Source of the DNA: Methanococcus maripaludis
GTDB taxonomy: Archaea > AGJL01 > Methanococci > Methanococcales > Methanococcaceae
Assembly (NCBI RefSeq): GCF_013760955.1
Contig: NZ_JACDUL010000001.1
Location: 148,481-212,480 of the forward strand
DNA: 64,000 nt
Direction: 5' to 3'
Shown here: positions 26,536-34,825 of the stretch, piece after piece
Position numbering within the stretch: position 1 is the first letter of the stretch
How the letters are laid out: each line of letters starts with the position of its first letter
The notes under the pieces: generated by a model
Told to the model about the DNA's origin: nothing
The model's database searches: none
The model's input: only the letters and a program-made list of their open reading frames with translations
Translations under genes and position numbers: made by a program

Positions 26536-27510
26536 TCATTTTTGTTTATAGTGTTCGATACTATTTAATATTGAAGAAATAACCATTTCCCGAATATTTG
26601 GAACATCTTCTTCAAGTGACTTCAAAACTTCGTGGGACTTTTTCCTTATTCCATCGCCATTATGCCTACTGTAGGGACATTCGTCCTTGTCTTTGTAGTA
26701 TTCGATGTCACATTCAACTAATGCCTTTACGATTTTTTCTTCTGAGACATTGAGCATCGGTCTAATCATACAGCAGCTTTTAAGATTTAATTTAAAATCT
26801 TTAAAGTCTACATCTGTCTCATTGAAATTTTTAATCGGCTCTAGTGCTTTTATTACATTTCCTTTAAATATATTTGCCATTATCGTGTCAGAATTATCCT
26901 CTAACGTGTGACCTATTGCGATTTTTACGTTTGAATCATTATCAAAGTTATTTTCTGCATAATTAGTTAAAACGTGCCTTCTAACCATTGAACATGAAAA
27001 ACATGGCGAATATTCAATTCCTTTCGTGTTTTGTGAGAGTGTATTTGACATTTCAACAACGTTCCCATCATGTGCAATTATTTCGTGAGGAATATTCAGA
27101 TTGTTACAGTGTTCTGAAATTTTCTTCACGTTTTCATTATTTTTTGTCCATGGGTGTATTCCATTTATATTCAAATCAACGGTTACCGCATAGATTTGAA
27201 CGCCATATTTTCGACGGTATGGCTCTAAAAGGTGCAAAAGTGCAAGGCTGTCCTTTCCACCACTTAATCCCACCAGTATTTTATCTTTTGGAGAAATAAT
27301 ACTATTTTTTGAAACATACCTTCCCATCCTCTCGGAAATTTCTTCAAAAACTCGAGAATAAACAATAGGAATTCCAAAATCGGCTTCAATTTTTCTCATT
27401 TTTTCCTTTGAAAGTCTCGCCAAACCCTTGTTTCCCACAATAATTTTATCATTCCTTATCGTTAAATAGGAAGGATTACAATACTTTTTTAACTCTTTCA
27501 AGTCTATCAT
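26536..27510 (-). CDS. PP-loop tRNA thiolation protein (TtcA/TtuA-like)
   Basis: A 324-residue ATP pyrophosphatase. The PP-loop is ILVGLSGGKDSLALLHLL near residue 80; PCFSC and a later CPYS provide three cysteines that in TtcA/TtuA bind an iron-sulfur cluster for tRNA sulfur insertion. IGHTLEDNSDTIMANIF is the second family motif. The N-terminal 60 residues (CNPSYLTIRNDKIIVGNKG) are not the zinc finger seen in NcsA. ATG 27510 follows GGTGACTTC. The exact tRNA position modified is unknown. Confidence 0.85.
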   Translation of the reverse strand: MIDLKELKKYCNPSYLTIRNDKIIVGNKGLARLSKEKMRKIEADFGIPIVYSRVFEEISERMGRYVSKNSIISPKDKILVGLSGGKDSLALLHLLEPYRRKYGVQIYAVTVDLNINGIHPWTKNNENVKKISEHCNNLNIPHEIIAHDGNVVEMSNTLSQNTKGIEYSPCFSCSMVRRHVLTNYAENNFDNDSNVKIAIGHTLEDNSDTIMANIFKGNVIKALEPIKNFNETDVDFKDFKLNLKSCCMIRPMLNVSEEKIVKALVECDIEYYKDKDECPYSRHNGDGIRKKSHEVLKSLEEDVPNIREMVISSILNSIEHYKQK

Positions 27511-27642
27511 GAAGTCACCAGAAATCATCACGTAAATATAACATAATATATAAGCATAATGTTTGAAAGTATTTATTTAGGATGTAGCTATTTTATTTAA
27601 ATTCATTTATTATTGGTTTAAAAACGGTTTTAGGTTGAGATA

Positions 27643-28794
27643 TTGAAAAAATTCATTGTGAGATACGGAGAAATTGGAACGAAATCACGACAGACCATGC
27701 ACAGGTTTGAAAAATTACTTGCAAAAAACATCTCAAAACTTGCAAAAAAACACGGAATTTCGGCAGAAGTTGAAATAATCCATACAAGATTAATTGTAGA
27801 TGTTGCTGAAGAAAATTTTGAAAAAATGAAGGAACTCCTAAAAAAAGTACCGGGAATTGTATCTTTTAGCCCATGCTACTACATCGACCCAGATATTGAA
27901 CAAATAAAGGAAATTTCATCCGAACTTTTTGAAAAAGAACTTGAACGTTACAAAAACAAAGAAAATATTACATTTAGAGTAAAAACTCAAAGACCGCAGA
28001 AAAAATTCCCGTTAACGTCACTTGAAGTAAATATGGCAGTTGGTGGGCCAATCTCTGAAAAATACGGAATAAAAGTAGATTTAACGAATCCTACAATTTC
28101 TCTGGATATAGAAGTTTTCAACGAATACGCTTACGTATTTGCAGAAAGAATCGAAGGAATTGGTGGAATTCCTGTTGGAACTCAAGGGCGCGTTTTAGTA
28201 CTAATTTCTGATGGAATCGATAGCCCGGTTTCTGCATACATGATGGCAAAACGGGGATGTAAACTCTTACTTTTACACATGAAAACTTCAGATGAAGGGC
28301 TTGAAAAGACCCAAAAACTCGCTGAAGTTTTAAGCGACTTCGACCCGGAAGCTAAATTTGTATACGTTGACTTTAAAGAAGAGCTTGCAAAAATTAAAGC
28401 CGAACTTACGGAAATTAATAGGGATAAATACACGTGCATTTACTGTAAAAAATACATGTTAAAATTAGCTGAAAAACATGCTAAATGGCATAAATGTGAT
28501 GCTATTATAAATGGAGATAATATGGGCCAGGTTGCATCCCAAACCCTTAAAAATTTGCGTGTAATTAGTGAAGGAATTGATTACCCGATTTTAAGACCTT
28601 TGATTGGACTTGATAAAGTCGAAATTATGGATATTGCAAGGAAAATCGGAACTTTTGAAATTTCGACGAGTAAAGAAGTGAGCTGTTTTGCAGTTCCAAA
28701 ACATCCGATAACAAATGCTACACCTGAAGAAATTGAAAAAATTGAAGAACAGCTTTCAAATTTAAGAAACTGTGATGAATGTAATAATTGTTAA
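27643..28794 (+). CDS. thiI: tRNA 4-thiouridine synthetase ThiI
   Basis: Installs 4-thiouridine at position 8 of tRNA; 383 residues. The N-terminal ferredoxin-like and THUMP domains cover about 1-165 (IVRYGEIGTKSRQTMHRFE, then LIVDVAEENFEKMKEL), and the PP-loop is VLISDGIDSPVSAYMMAKRG at about 183-202. There is no rhodanese domain, as in other methanogens, so sulfide may be the sulfur source. SCFAVPKHP and a terminal CDECNNC may carry the reactive cysteines. It begins with TTG after GGTTGAGATA. Confidence 0.95.
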   Translation: MKKFIVRYGEIGTKSRQTMHRFEKLLAKNISKLAKKHGISAEVEIIHTRLIVDVAEENFEKMKELLKKVPGIVSFSPCYYIDPDIEQIKEISSELFEKELERYKNKENITFRVKTQRPQKKFPLTSLEVNMAVGGPISEKYGIKVDLTNPTISLDIEVFNEYAYVFAERIEGIGGIPVGTQGRVLVLISDGIDSPVSAYMMAKRGCKLLLLHMKTSDEGLEKTQKLAEVLSDFDPEAKFVYVDFKEELAKIKAELTEINRDKYTCIYCKKYMLKLAEKHAKWHKCDAIINGDNMGQVASQTLKNLRVISEGIDYPILRPLIGLDKVEIMDIARKIGTFEISTSKEVSCFAVPKHPITNATPEEIEKIEEQLSNLRNCDECNNC

Positions 28795-28808
28795 ATTAGG
28801 GGAAAATC

Positions 28809-29489
28809 TTGAATTCAAATCCATTTGAAACTTATAGAGATATTAGAATAATGAACGAAAACCCGAAATACCTTGTAAAAGGGGACGGAATAGTTCGGGA
28901 AAAAATAAAAAGTGAAAACGTCGAAATCGGAGAATACACTTATTATTCGGGATACTACGAAAGAAAAGAGTTTAAAGACTGTATAATGTACCTTGACGAA
29001 ATCGACAACAGAAAAGATGTCGATAAATTGATTATTGGTAAATTTTGTAGCATTGCGTCAGGCGTTAAATTTGTAATGGGTGGAAATCAGGGCCATAGAT
29101 ACGACTGGATTTCAACCTATCCATTAACTTTGATTTCTGAAACTCCAGAAGATTTAAAATCAGAAAATGGAAAAGGATATTTGAAAAAAGGAGATACAGT
29201 AATTGAAAACGACGTCTGGATTGGTGCAAATGTAACAATTATGCCGGGCGTAAAAATTGGCAGCGGTGCAGTAATTGCAACAGGAAGCGTCGTTACAAAA
29301 GAAGTTCCCCCCTATACAATAGTTGGCGGAAATCCTGCAAAAATAATTAAAAAAAGATTTTCTGAAGAAAAAATAGAACTTCTTTTAAAAATAAAATGGT
29401 GGGACTGGCCAATTGAAAAAATTAAATCAAATATCAAGATTTTAATGAGCGATGACTTTGAAGAATTAAAAAAGATTTGTGAAGAATAA
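28809..29489 (+). CDS. Left-handed beta-helix acetyltransferase (CatB/XAT-like)
   Basis: A 226-residue acyltransferase with hexapeptide repeats (VIENDVWIGANVTIMPGVKIGSG, AVIATGSVVTKEVPPYTIVGG). The GGNQGHRYDWISTYP segment with the catalytic histidine is typical of CatB/Vat-type xenobiotic acetyltransferases. In methanogens such proteins probably act on endogenous molecules, and antibiotic resistance should not be assumed. It starts with TTG after GGGGAAAATC, 14 nt behind thiI, so it is cotranscribed with it. Confidence 0.85.
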   Translation: MNSNPFETYRDIRIMNENPKYLVKGDGIVREKIKSENVEIGEYTYYSGYYERKEFKDCIMYLDEIDNRKDVDKLIIGKFCSIASGVKFVMGGNQGHRYDWISTYPLTLISETPEDLKSENGKGYLKKGDTVIENDVWIGANVTIMPGVKIGSGAVIATGSVVTKEVPPYTIVGGNPAKIIKKRFSEEKIELLLKIKWWDWPIEKIKSNIKILMSDDFEELKKICEE

Positions 29490-29506
29490 TTTTTTATTTT
29501 GATTGA

Positions 29507-30442
29507 TTAAATCTTTTCAAATTTCGATTTTTCCAAAATTCCAAGATTTTTTAAATAACTGCACACCTTACAGACTTCGGTTGCAGATAAATCCCCGCAG
29601 ATTTTACACTCTCCAGTGTAACCCGGAAGTTCGATATGTTCGAGAAGTCTTTCATAACCCCTTACAATTGAATATTTTGCACCAGGGTGGTTTTTTTCCA
29701 ACGTATCTGTAATTTCACAGACTTCTGATCTAAAAGAAAGACATGAATACGGGCATGGTGACTTGTGGTATTTTAATTCAAGTAAATCTGCAATTAAAAG
29801 CACTTCTTCTTCTGGAATTTTTTCTAAAGGTTTTATTCGTTTAACAAATTTAGGATTTTTCAAACTTTTTCCTAAAAAAGCCAGTTTTTTAACGTCTCCT
29901 TCGATGTAATTCATCATAACTGCCTGTGCAACATCATCTAAGTTGTGGCCAATTGCAAGATAATCGCATTTTTCTTCAATAGATACCCGGTTTAAGATTT
30001 TTCTCCGTATTACTCCACAAAATGAGCATGGATTCATTGTTAAATTTTTTTCTTTTGCAAGTTTTACAATTTCGTCAAGATTTGTTCCAAGATAATCCTT
30101 AAAATGAACAATTCTGTATTCGATACCATGTTCTTCGCAGAATTTTACTGCTGCATCTATTCCATCAGTCCTATATCCTTCGATTCCTTCATTAACAATT
30201 ATTGCAAGGATTTTAGACTTTGGAATCTGTTTGTAAAATTCATTTAATATATGGGCCATTACAAGACTGTCTTTTCCACCGCTTAGGCCCATTGCAACTT
30301 TAATATTGTTTTTAAGAACATCCCTTCCAAGGGTTTTTCTAACTTTTCTTTTAGTTTCTTTTATGAAACATGTCCTACAATAATTATTTCCAGAGTGTTT
30401 TTGGTAGTATATTGAAGGGCCACCACATTTTTTGCATTTCAT
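29507..30442 (-). CDS. ncsA: tRNA-U34 2-thiolation enzyme NcsA (Ncs6/TtuA family)
   Basis: ATP-dependent tRNA thiolase of 311 residues. An N-terminal zinc finger (CKKCGG and CRTCF) is followed by the PP-loop VAMGLSGGKDSLVMAHIL, then PCSFCGVIRR and CPYSC, cysteines that in characterised relatives hold an iron-sulfur cluster, and finally a C-terminal zinc finger (CKICGD and CKVCS). This is the archaeal/eukaryotic Ncs6 arrangement. A MoaD/ThiS-like gene lies 15 nt upstream. ATG 30442 follows AGTGATTACT. Confidence 0.92.
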   Translation of the reverse strand: MKCKKCGGPSIYYQKHSGNNYCRTCFIKETKRKVRKTLGRDVLKNNIKVAMGLSGGKDSLVMAHILNEFYKQIPKSKILAIIVNEGIEGYRTDGIDAAVKFCEEHGIEYRIVHFKDYLGTNLDEIVKLAKEKNLTMNPCSFCGVIRRKILNRVSIEEKCDYLAIGHNLDDVAQAVMMNYIEGDVKKLAFLGKSLKNPKFVKRIKPLEKIPEEEVLLIADLLELKYHKSPCPYSCLSFRSEVCEITDTLEKNHPGAKYSIVRGYERLLEHIELPGYTGECKICGDLSATEVCKVCSYLKNLGILEKSKFEKI

Positions 30443-30457
30443 AGTAATCACTTTAGG

Positions 30458-30712
30458 TTATCCGCCTGAAACTGGAGGATATATTCCAATTTCACCACTT
30501 TTATTAATTAAATCGTTTGAAGAAACGATTTCAAAGTCTTTTGAAACAATTATTTTTCCGTTTTCAAAATCTTCTTTTAAGTTTAAATTGTAGTCTTTTT
30601 CCAAAATTTCAATCAATTCCAAAACGGTTACTTCATCTAGATCTATTGATATTTTTAAACCTTCGCCAAAATCTTCCCTGCATTTTGCAAAGAATTTTAT
30701 TGTTAAATCCAT
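30458..30712 (-). CDS. MoaD/ThiS-like ubiquitin-fold protein
   Basis: An 84-residue beta-grasp protein that ends in the diglycine needed for thiocarboxylate or isopeptide formation (IYPPVSGG). The start DLTIKFFAKCREDFGEGLKI is the MoaD-type first strand. It may carry sulfur for molybdopterin, or act with the adjacent NcsA as the Urm1/SAMP-type sulfur donor; context favours the latter but does not prove it. AGGTGGTTTA precedes the ATG. Confidence 0.88.
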   Translation of the reverse strand: MDLTIKFFAKCREDFGEGLKISIDLDEVTVLELIEILEKDYNLNLKEDFENGKIIVSKDFEIVSSNDLINKSGEIGIYPPVSGG

Positions 30713-30755
30713 TAAACCACCTTAAAAAACAGTAAAAAATTAAATTCACTTGAAA

Positions 30756-31154
30756 TTAAATTTCAAATATTTTAATTGCGTTTACAGGGCATATTTTTGC
30801 ACAGTTTTTACAACCAATACATTCTTCTTCGTCGAGCAATATTTTAAACTCATTATCAACGGAAAGTGCACCAACTGGGCAGTGAACTACGCATGCACCA
30901 CAATCGATACATTTTTCATCGTCTTTTTGAATCATTTTTGGTATATCTTCTGCTTCACCAAATTTCCTCAAAATTTCGAGTGCTTTTTCGATCTGTCCTT
31001 CATCACCAGTTAATTCGAGAATTAAGAATCCTTCTCTTGGTTCCATTTTTGCTTTTAAAATGTTAACCATTACACCAGTTCCCAAAACCACGTTTGAAAC
31101 TACCGGTTCCCTTACGTTGCTTCCAGATATCCAGTAAAATACTCTTTTTTTCAC
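30756..31154 (-). CDS. NIL-domain 2[4Fe-4S] ferredoxin, homocysteine-synthesis partner (MA1822-like)
   Basis: A 132-residue protein with an N-terminal NIL domain (VFYWISGSNVREPVVSNV to LELTGDEGQIEKALEIL) and two ferredoxin motifs, CIDCGACVVHCP and CIGCKNCAKICP. In Methanosarcina acetivorans the homologous pair MA1821/MA1822 is required for homocysteine formation from aspartate semialdehyde and sulfide, and this gene lies 13 nt after the MA1821 homologue. It starts with GTG after GGTGATTTAA. Confidence 0.88.
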   Translation of the reverse strand: MKKRVFYWISGSNVREPVVSNVVLGTGVMVNILKAKMEPREGFLILELTGDEGQIEKALEILRKFGEAEDIPKMIQKDDEKCIDCGACVVHCPVGALSVDNEFKILLDEEECIGCKNCAKICPVNAIKIFEI

Positions 31155-31167
31155 TTAAATCACCAGA

Positions 31168-32709
31168 TTAAATTTTATGAAGTCCTGTTCTCCCGATAAG
31201 TTTTGAGATATCTTCAGCCGAAACTACTCCTAAAACCTTGTTGTTTGAATCCACAACAGGAAGTCCCGAAATATTATTTCTGCTCATTTTTCTTGCTGCC
31301 ATATCGATAGTCTCATCTGGTGTTGCAGATACTATATATGTGGTCATAATTTCAGAAATTGAATGTTTATCTTGAGCCATTGCTTTTGCAATATCCCACG
31401 AAGTAATTATTCCGGAAAGTTTGCCGTTTTCATCGATAATTGGAAGATGGTTGATATTATTTTCAATTAAAATTCTTGAAGCTTCTGTAATTGACATTTT
31501 TAAACTTCCAACAACTGCAGGTTTACTTAATATATCCTTTACAAGTTTCATTTTTGCTTTCATCGGTTTTGGAGCTGCACTTTTTAAAGGTTCCAATCTT
31601 TCAGTTAACGTAAATTCGCTATTTGAAATCCAATTTTTAAGTTCTTTTGAAATTTCTCTTGAAACTTTATAGCTTGAAACTGAAGCTGTTTTCATGCATT
31701 TATCGACTTTTTTACCTTCAACTTCAACTTCAATCGTTACTTTTCCAGATCTTGCCTGTTTGTAATTAGTAACGCCCAGTTCAGGCCTATCCCTTCTAGG
31801 AATTCCGTAATCTAAAATCGGAACTGAGATATCTTCGTCTTTTATTGCACATGTTTTTGCAATTTCCGCGTTTAATACTGGAATCGGGATTCCAATTCCC
31901 ATGTAAAGCGTGCTTCCATATTTAGGAATTGTTGCGCCCCTTAAATATTTAGTACTCATTTCTTTTAAGTCACCTTGAACCATTAAAGTTCCAAATCCAC
32001 CATTTGGACTGTGTTGGGTTCCAGCACCGGTAATATACCCTTGTGCACCGCCTAAAAATATTTTTGTACCCATTCCTATAGTATTGTAAGTTTTTGTTTC
32101 CGTGTTAAAATCATTTTGTAGTGGGTTTAATTGGCCTGCACCAGAATAATTTAAGTTTCCAAATTCTGGAAGCAGTGCCCCCATGTAAGTGTATATTTTT
32201 TCTTCAGTACTGTTCGTAGCTCCGTTGTATGACTGGTAGCAATTTCTTGGATTTACCAAAATTGCCTGATTTAAATCATCTAGGGTTATTGTTGTTGAAA
32301 CTTTTTTTCTAGGGTAACAGTCCGTTGTATAACCTTCAGCAACAAGCTCGATTTCTTTTCCTGCTACAAGGTCTTCAAGTACGTGAGAACCGCCGTATGA
32401 AATATCGATATCATCATCGCTATTAGTTTGAGCAGCCCCTAAATACGCATCAACTGCTGCAAGTCCAGAATATGCCTCAACACCATTCAAATATGTCTTG
32501 TACATTTTTATTGGTGGATCGGAGTGTCCAAAATTTAAAAATGCTCCGCTTGAACACATCGCTCCAAATGTACCTGTCGTAACTACATCTATTTCAACTG
32601 CCGCTTTTTCCGCACCCAGTTCGTCGACTATATCGATCATCTCTTCTGCAGTAACCACAACTGCATCGCCATTTCGTATCTTCTCATTAATTTCGTGAAC
32701 GGTTTTCAA
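31168..32709 (-). CDS. L-aspartate semialdehyde sulfurtransferase (DUF39/HcyBio with CBS pair)
   Basis: A 513-residue enzyme of the DUF39 family. Residues 1-370 are the HcyBio domain, with FGAMCSSGAFLNFGHSDPPIK near residue 50, which holds the candidate catalytic cysteine. Two CBS domains fill 390-505 (ILIENNINHLPIIDENGKLSG, NISGLPVVDSNNKVLG) and may sense adenosyl ligands such as SAM. With its ferredoxin partner it probably converts aspartate semialdehyde and sulfide to homocysteine, the route used by methanogens that lack O-acetylhomoserine enzymes. It starts with TTG after GGTTGATA and is divergent from rpoH. Confidence 0.88.
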   Translation of the reverse strand: MKTVHEINEKIRNGDAVVVTAEEMIDIVDELGAEKAAVEIDVVTTGTFGAMCSSGAFLNFGHSDPPIKMYKTYLNGVEAYSGLAAVDAYLGAAQTNSDDDIDISYGGSHVLEDLVAGKEIELVAEGYTTDCYPRKKVSTTITLDDLNQAILVNPRNCYQSYNGATNSTEEKIYTYMGALLPEFGNLNYSGAGQLNPLQNDFNTETKTYNTIGMGTKIFLGGAQGYITGAGTQHSPNGGFGTLMVQGDLKEMSTKYLRGATIPKYGSTLYMGIGIPIPVLNAEIAKTCAIKDEDISVPILDYGIPRRDRPELGVTNYKQARSGKVTIEVEVEGKKVDKCMKTASVSSYKVSREISKELKNWISNSEFTLTERLEPLKSAAPKPMKAKMKLVKDILSKPAVVGSLKMSITEASRILIENNINHLPIIDENGKLSGIITSWDIAKAMAQDKHSISEIMTTYIVSATPDETIDMAARKMSRNNISGLPVVDSNNKVLGVVSAEDISKLIGRTGLHKI

Positions 32710-32962
32710 AATATCAACCTTAATTTTATATATTTAAAGCAGTGAATGTATAATATCTGGACAATAATCCATCGGGTTAGCTCTAGAGTATATATACACT
32801 ATAATATATAACCGTATCACTATTTTGCTAACTTGAAATAATTTTAGAAATATATATAAAGATAGAAAATAATATATATGAGTTACCACTATTTTTCATG
32901 ATATTAATATTATACGCATAAATTTATTTTTATAACTATTTTAAACAAATGGAGGCCAAACT
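32710..32962. promoter_or_regulatory. Divergent promoter region between DUF39 gene and RNA polymerase operon
   Basis: This 253-nt gap has several TATA-like runs. AAATATATATAAA at 32848-32860 is the best candidate for the polymerase operon on the plus strand, giving a leader of about 75 nt. Near 32787-32802 a GAGTATATATACAC run could serve the minus strand. No coding frame was found. Confidence 0.45.
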
Positions 32963-33199
32963 GTGAAAGTATCATCACATGCAATGGTTCCGACACATGA
33001 GATTATTCCAAGAGAAGAAATACCCCTTTTACTCGAAAAATACAATATAAAATTGCAGCAATTGCCTAAATTGCTCGATACCGATCCACTTGTGCTCGAA
33101 GTTGAAGCAGCTCCTGGAGACGTTTTAAAAATAACAAGAATGAGTCCTACTGCAGGCGAAAGCACCTATTACAGATTAGTAATAGCAACTTCACTCTAA
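32963..33199 (+). CDS. rpoH: DNA-directed RNA polymerase subunit H (Rpo5)
   Basis: Subunit of 78 residues equal to the C-terminal domain of eukaryotic RPB5; it sits at the downstream DNA jaw. The archaeal signature [21 protein letters not shown] and the [17 protein letters not shown] and [13 protein letters not shown] segments are present. It starts with GTG after GGAGGCCAAACT and leads the H-B''-B'-A'-A'' series. Confidence 0.97.
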   Translation: MKVSSHAMVPTHEIIPREEIPLLLEKYNIKLQQLPKLLDTDPLVLEVEAAPGDVLKITRMSPTAGESTYYRLVIATSL

Positions 33200-33282
33200 A
33201 TTGCTGGTTAATACCTGCTAAATATTTTTTAAAATTTAAAATAAGCTATTATTCCTTTATCTAAAATCTATGGGGGAAAATC

Positions 33283-34782
33283 ATGGAGTCCCGTGTCGTT
33301 GTTGATGCATTTTTTAAAGAAAACAGTTTAGTAAAACACCACATCGATTCCTACGATGATTTTGTGAAAAATAAAATTCAAAAGATCATCGATGAGGTAA
33401 CTGGTGTCGAAACAGAAATTAAAGGAGGATACAAAGTATCCTTTGATAAAGTGAGAGTTACAAAACCAATAAATAAAGAAGCTGACGGTTCTGTAAAAGA
33501 AATAACACCTATGGAAGCGAGAATTAGAAACCTTGCATACTCTGCACCGCTTTACCTTGAAATGATACCGACAGTTGGCGAAGATGAAGAAGAAAAAGTG
33601 TTATCTCCTGTTGAAGTTTACATTGGAGAACTTCCGGTAATGCTTGGTTCAGAAATCTGCCACTTGTGCGGAAAATCAGAAGAAGAATTAATAAAATACG
33701 GCGAAGACACAAAAGATCCTTTAGGTTATTTTATTGTTAACGGTTCTGAAAAAGCAGTTGTTGCTCAGGAAGACCTTATTCCTAACAGAATTATATGTGA
33801 AAAGGTAGAAAAAAACAATAAAATCGTAGATATCGCAAAAGTATTTTCAACCAGACATGGATTTAGGGCATTATGTACTGTTGAGAGAAACCCAGATGGG
33901 TTATTAAATGTTTCATTCCCGGGAATGCCTAGCACAATTCCACTAGTTATATTGATGAGAGCACTTGGTGCAGAATCAGATAGGGAGATTATCGAATTAA
34001 TTTCAGACGAACCAACAGTTGTCATGCAGTTAATTGCAAACTTACAGGAAGCAAGAGAAGAGCATGCAATAAACACGACTGAAGATGCACTCGAACATAT
34101 CGGAAAAAGAGTAGCTCCAGGACAGCCTAAAGAGTACAAGTTAAAAAGAGCAGAAACTATTCTTTGCAACTATTTATTGCCACACATGGGCGTAGAATCT
34201 GCAAAATTAGGTGCTAAATGTAAATACCTTGGAAGAATGGCTAAAAATTCAATCGAACTCTACTTAGGATTAAGGGTTGAAGATGATAAGGACCACTATT
34301 CAAACAAAAGGTTAAAATTAGCTGGAGACTTGATGGAAGATTTATTTAGACATTCATTCAACCAGTTGATTAAAGATATCAAATATCAGCTCGAAAGACA
34401 AGCAATAAGAAACAAAGAACCTTCAATTCAAGCTGCAGTTAGAAGTGATGTTTTAACTGAAAGAATGAGACATGCGATGGCTACTGGAAACTGGGTAGGT
34501 GGAAGAACTGGGGTATCCCAACTTCTCGATAGGACCAGTTACCTTGCAACAGTATCCCAATTAAGAAGAGTTGTATCCCCACTTTCAAGATCACAACCTC
34601 ACTTCGAAGCTAGGGACTTGCACGCAACCCAATGGGGTAAAATATGTCCGTCCGAAACACCAGAAGGTCCAAACTGTGGTCTGGTAAAAAACCTTGCTGT
34701 AATGTGCAAAGTAACTACTGACGAAAGCGACGATAACGTAATAGAATTATTAAAAGAACTCGGGCTCACAAAGGAAAACTAA
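33283..34782 (+). CDS. rpoB2: DNA-directed RNA polymerase subunit B'' (Rpo2, N-terminal half)
   Basis: N-terminal half of the second largest polymerase subunit, 499 residues. The start MESRVVVDAFFKENSLVKHHIDSY and the GGYFIVNGSEK-like DPLGYFIVNGSEKAVVAQE are diagnostic, as is the end PSETPEGPNCGLVKNLAVM near residue 460. A CHLCGKSEEE segment near residue 125 contains a CxxC pair. Splitting of subunit B into B'' and B' is normal for methanogens and is not a frameshift: the next gene begins 43 nt later with its own ribosome-binding site. Confidence 0.97.
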   Translation: MESRVVVDAFFKENSLVKHHIDSYDDFVKNKIQKIIDEVTGVETEIKGGYKVSFDKVRVTKPINKEADGSVKEITPMEARIRNLAYSAPLYLEMIPTVGEDEEEKVLSPVEVYIGELPVMLGSEICHLCGKSEEELIKYGEDTKDPLGYFIVNGSEKAVVAQEDLIPNRIICEKVEKNNKIVDIAKVFSTRHGFRALCTVERNPDGLLNVSFPGMPSTIPLVILMRALGAESDREIIELISDEPTVVMQLIANLQEAREEHAINTTEDALEHIGKRVAPGQPKEYKLKRAETILCNYLLPHMGVESAKLGAKCKYLGRMAKNSIELYLGLRVEDDKDHYSNKRLKLAGDLMEDLFRHSFNQLIKDIKYQLERQAIRNKEPSIQAAVRSDVLTERMRHAMATGNWVGGRTGVSQLLDRTSYLATVSQLRRVVSPLSRSQPHFEARDLHATQWGKICPSETPEGPNCGLVKNLAVMCKVTTDESDDNVIELLKELGLTKEN

Positions 34783-34825
34783 ATTTAATATTGATCGAAT
34801 TTAGTCAATTAAGAAGGTGGATACC

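Noticed and set aside
28809-29489. Antibiotic-resistance acetyltransferase acquired by transfer
   Set aside because: Base composition matches its neighbours and no mobile element is present; hexapeptide acetyltransferases of this shape are common housekeeping enzymes.
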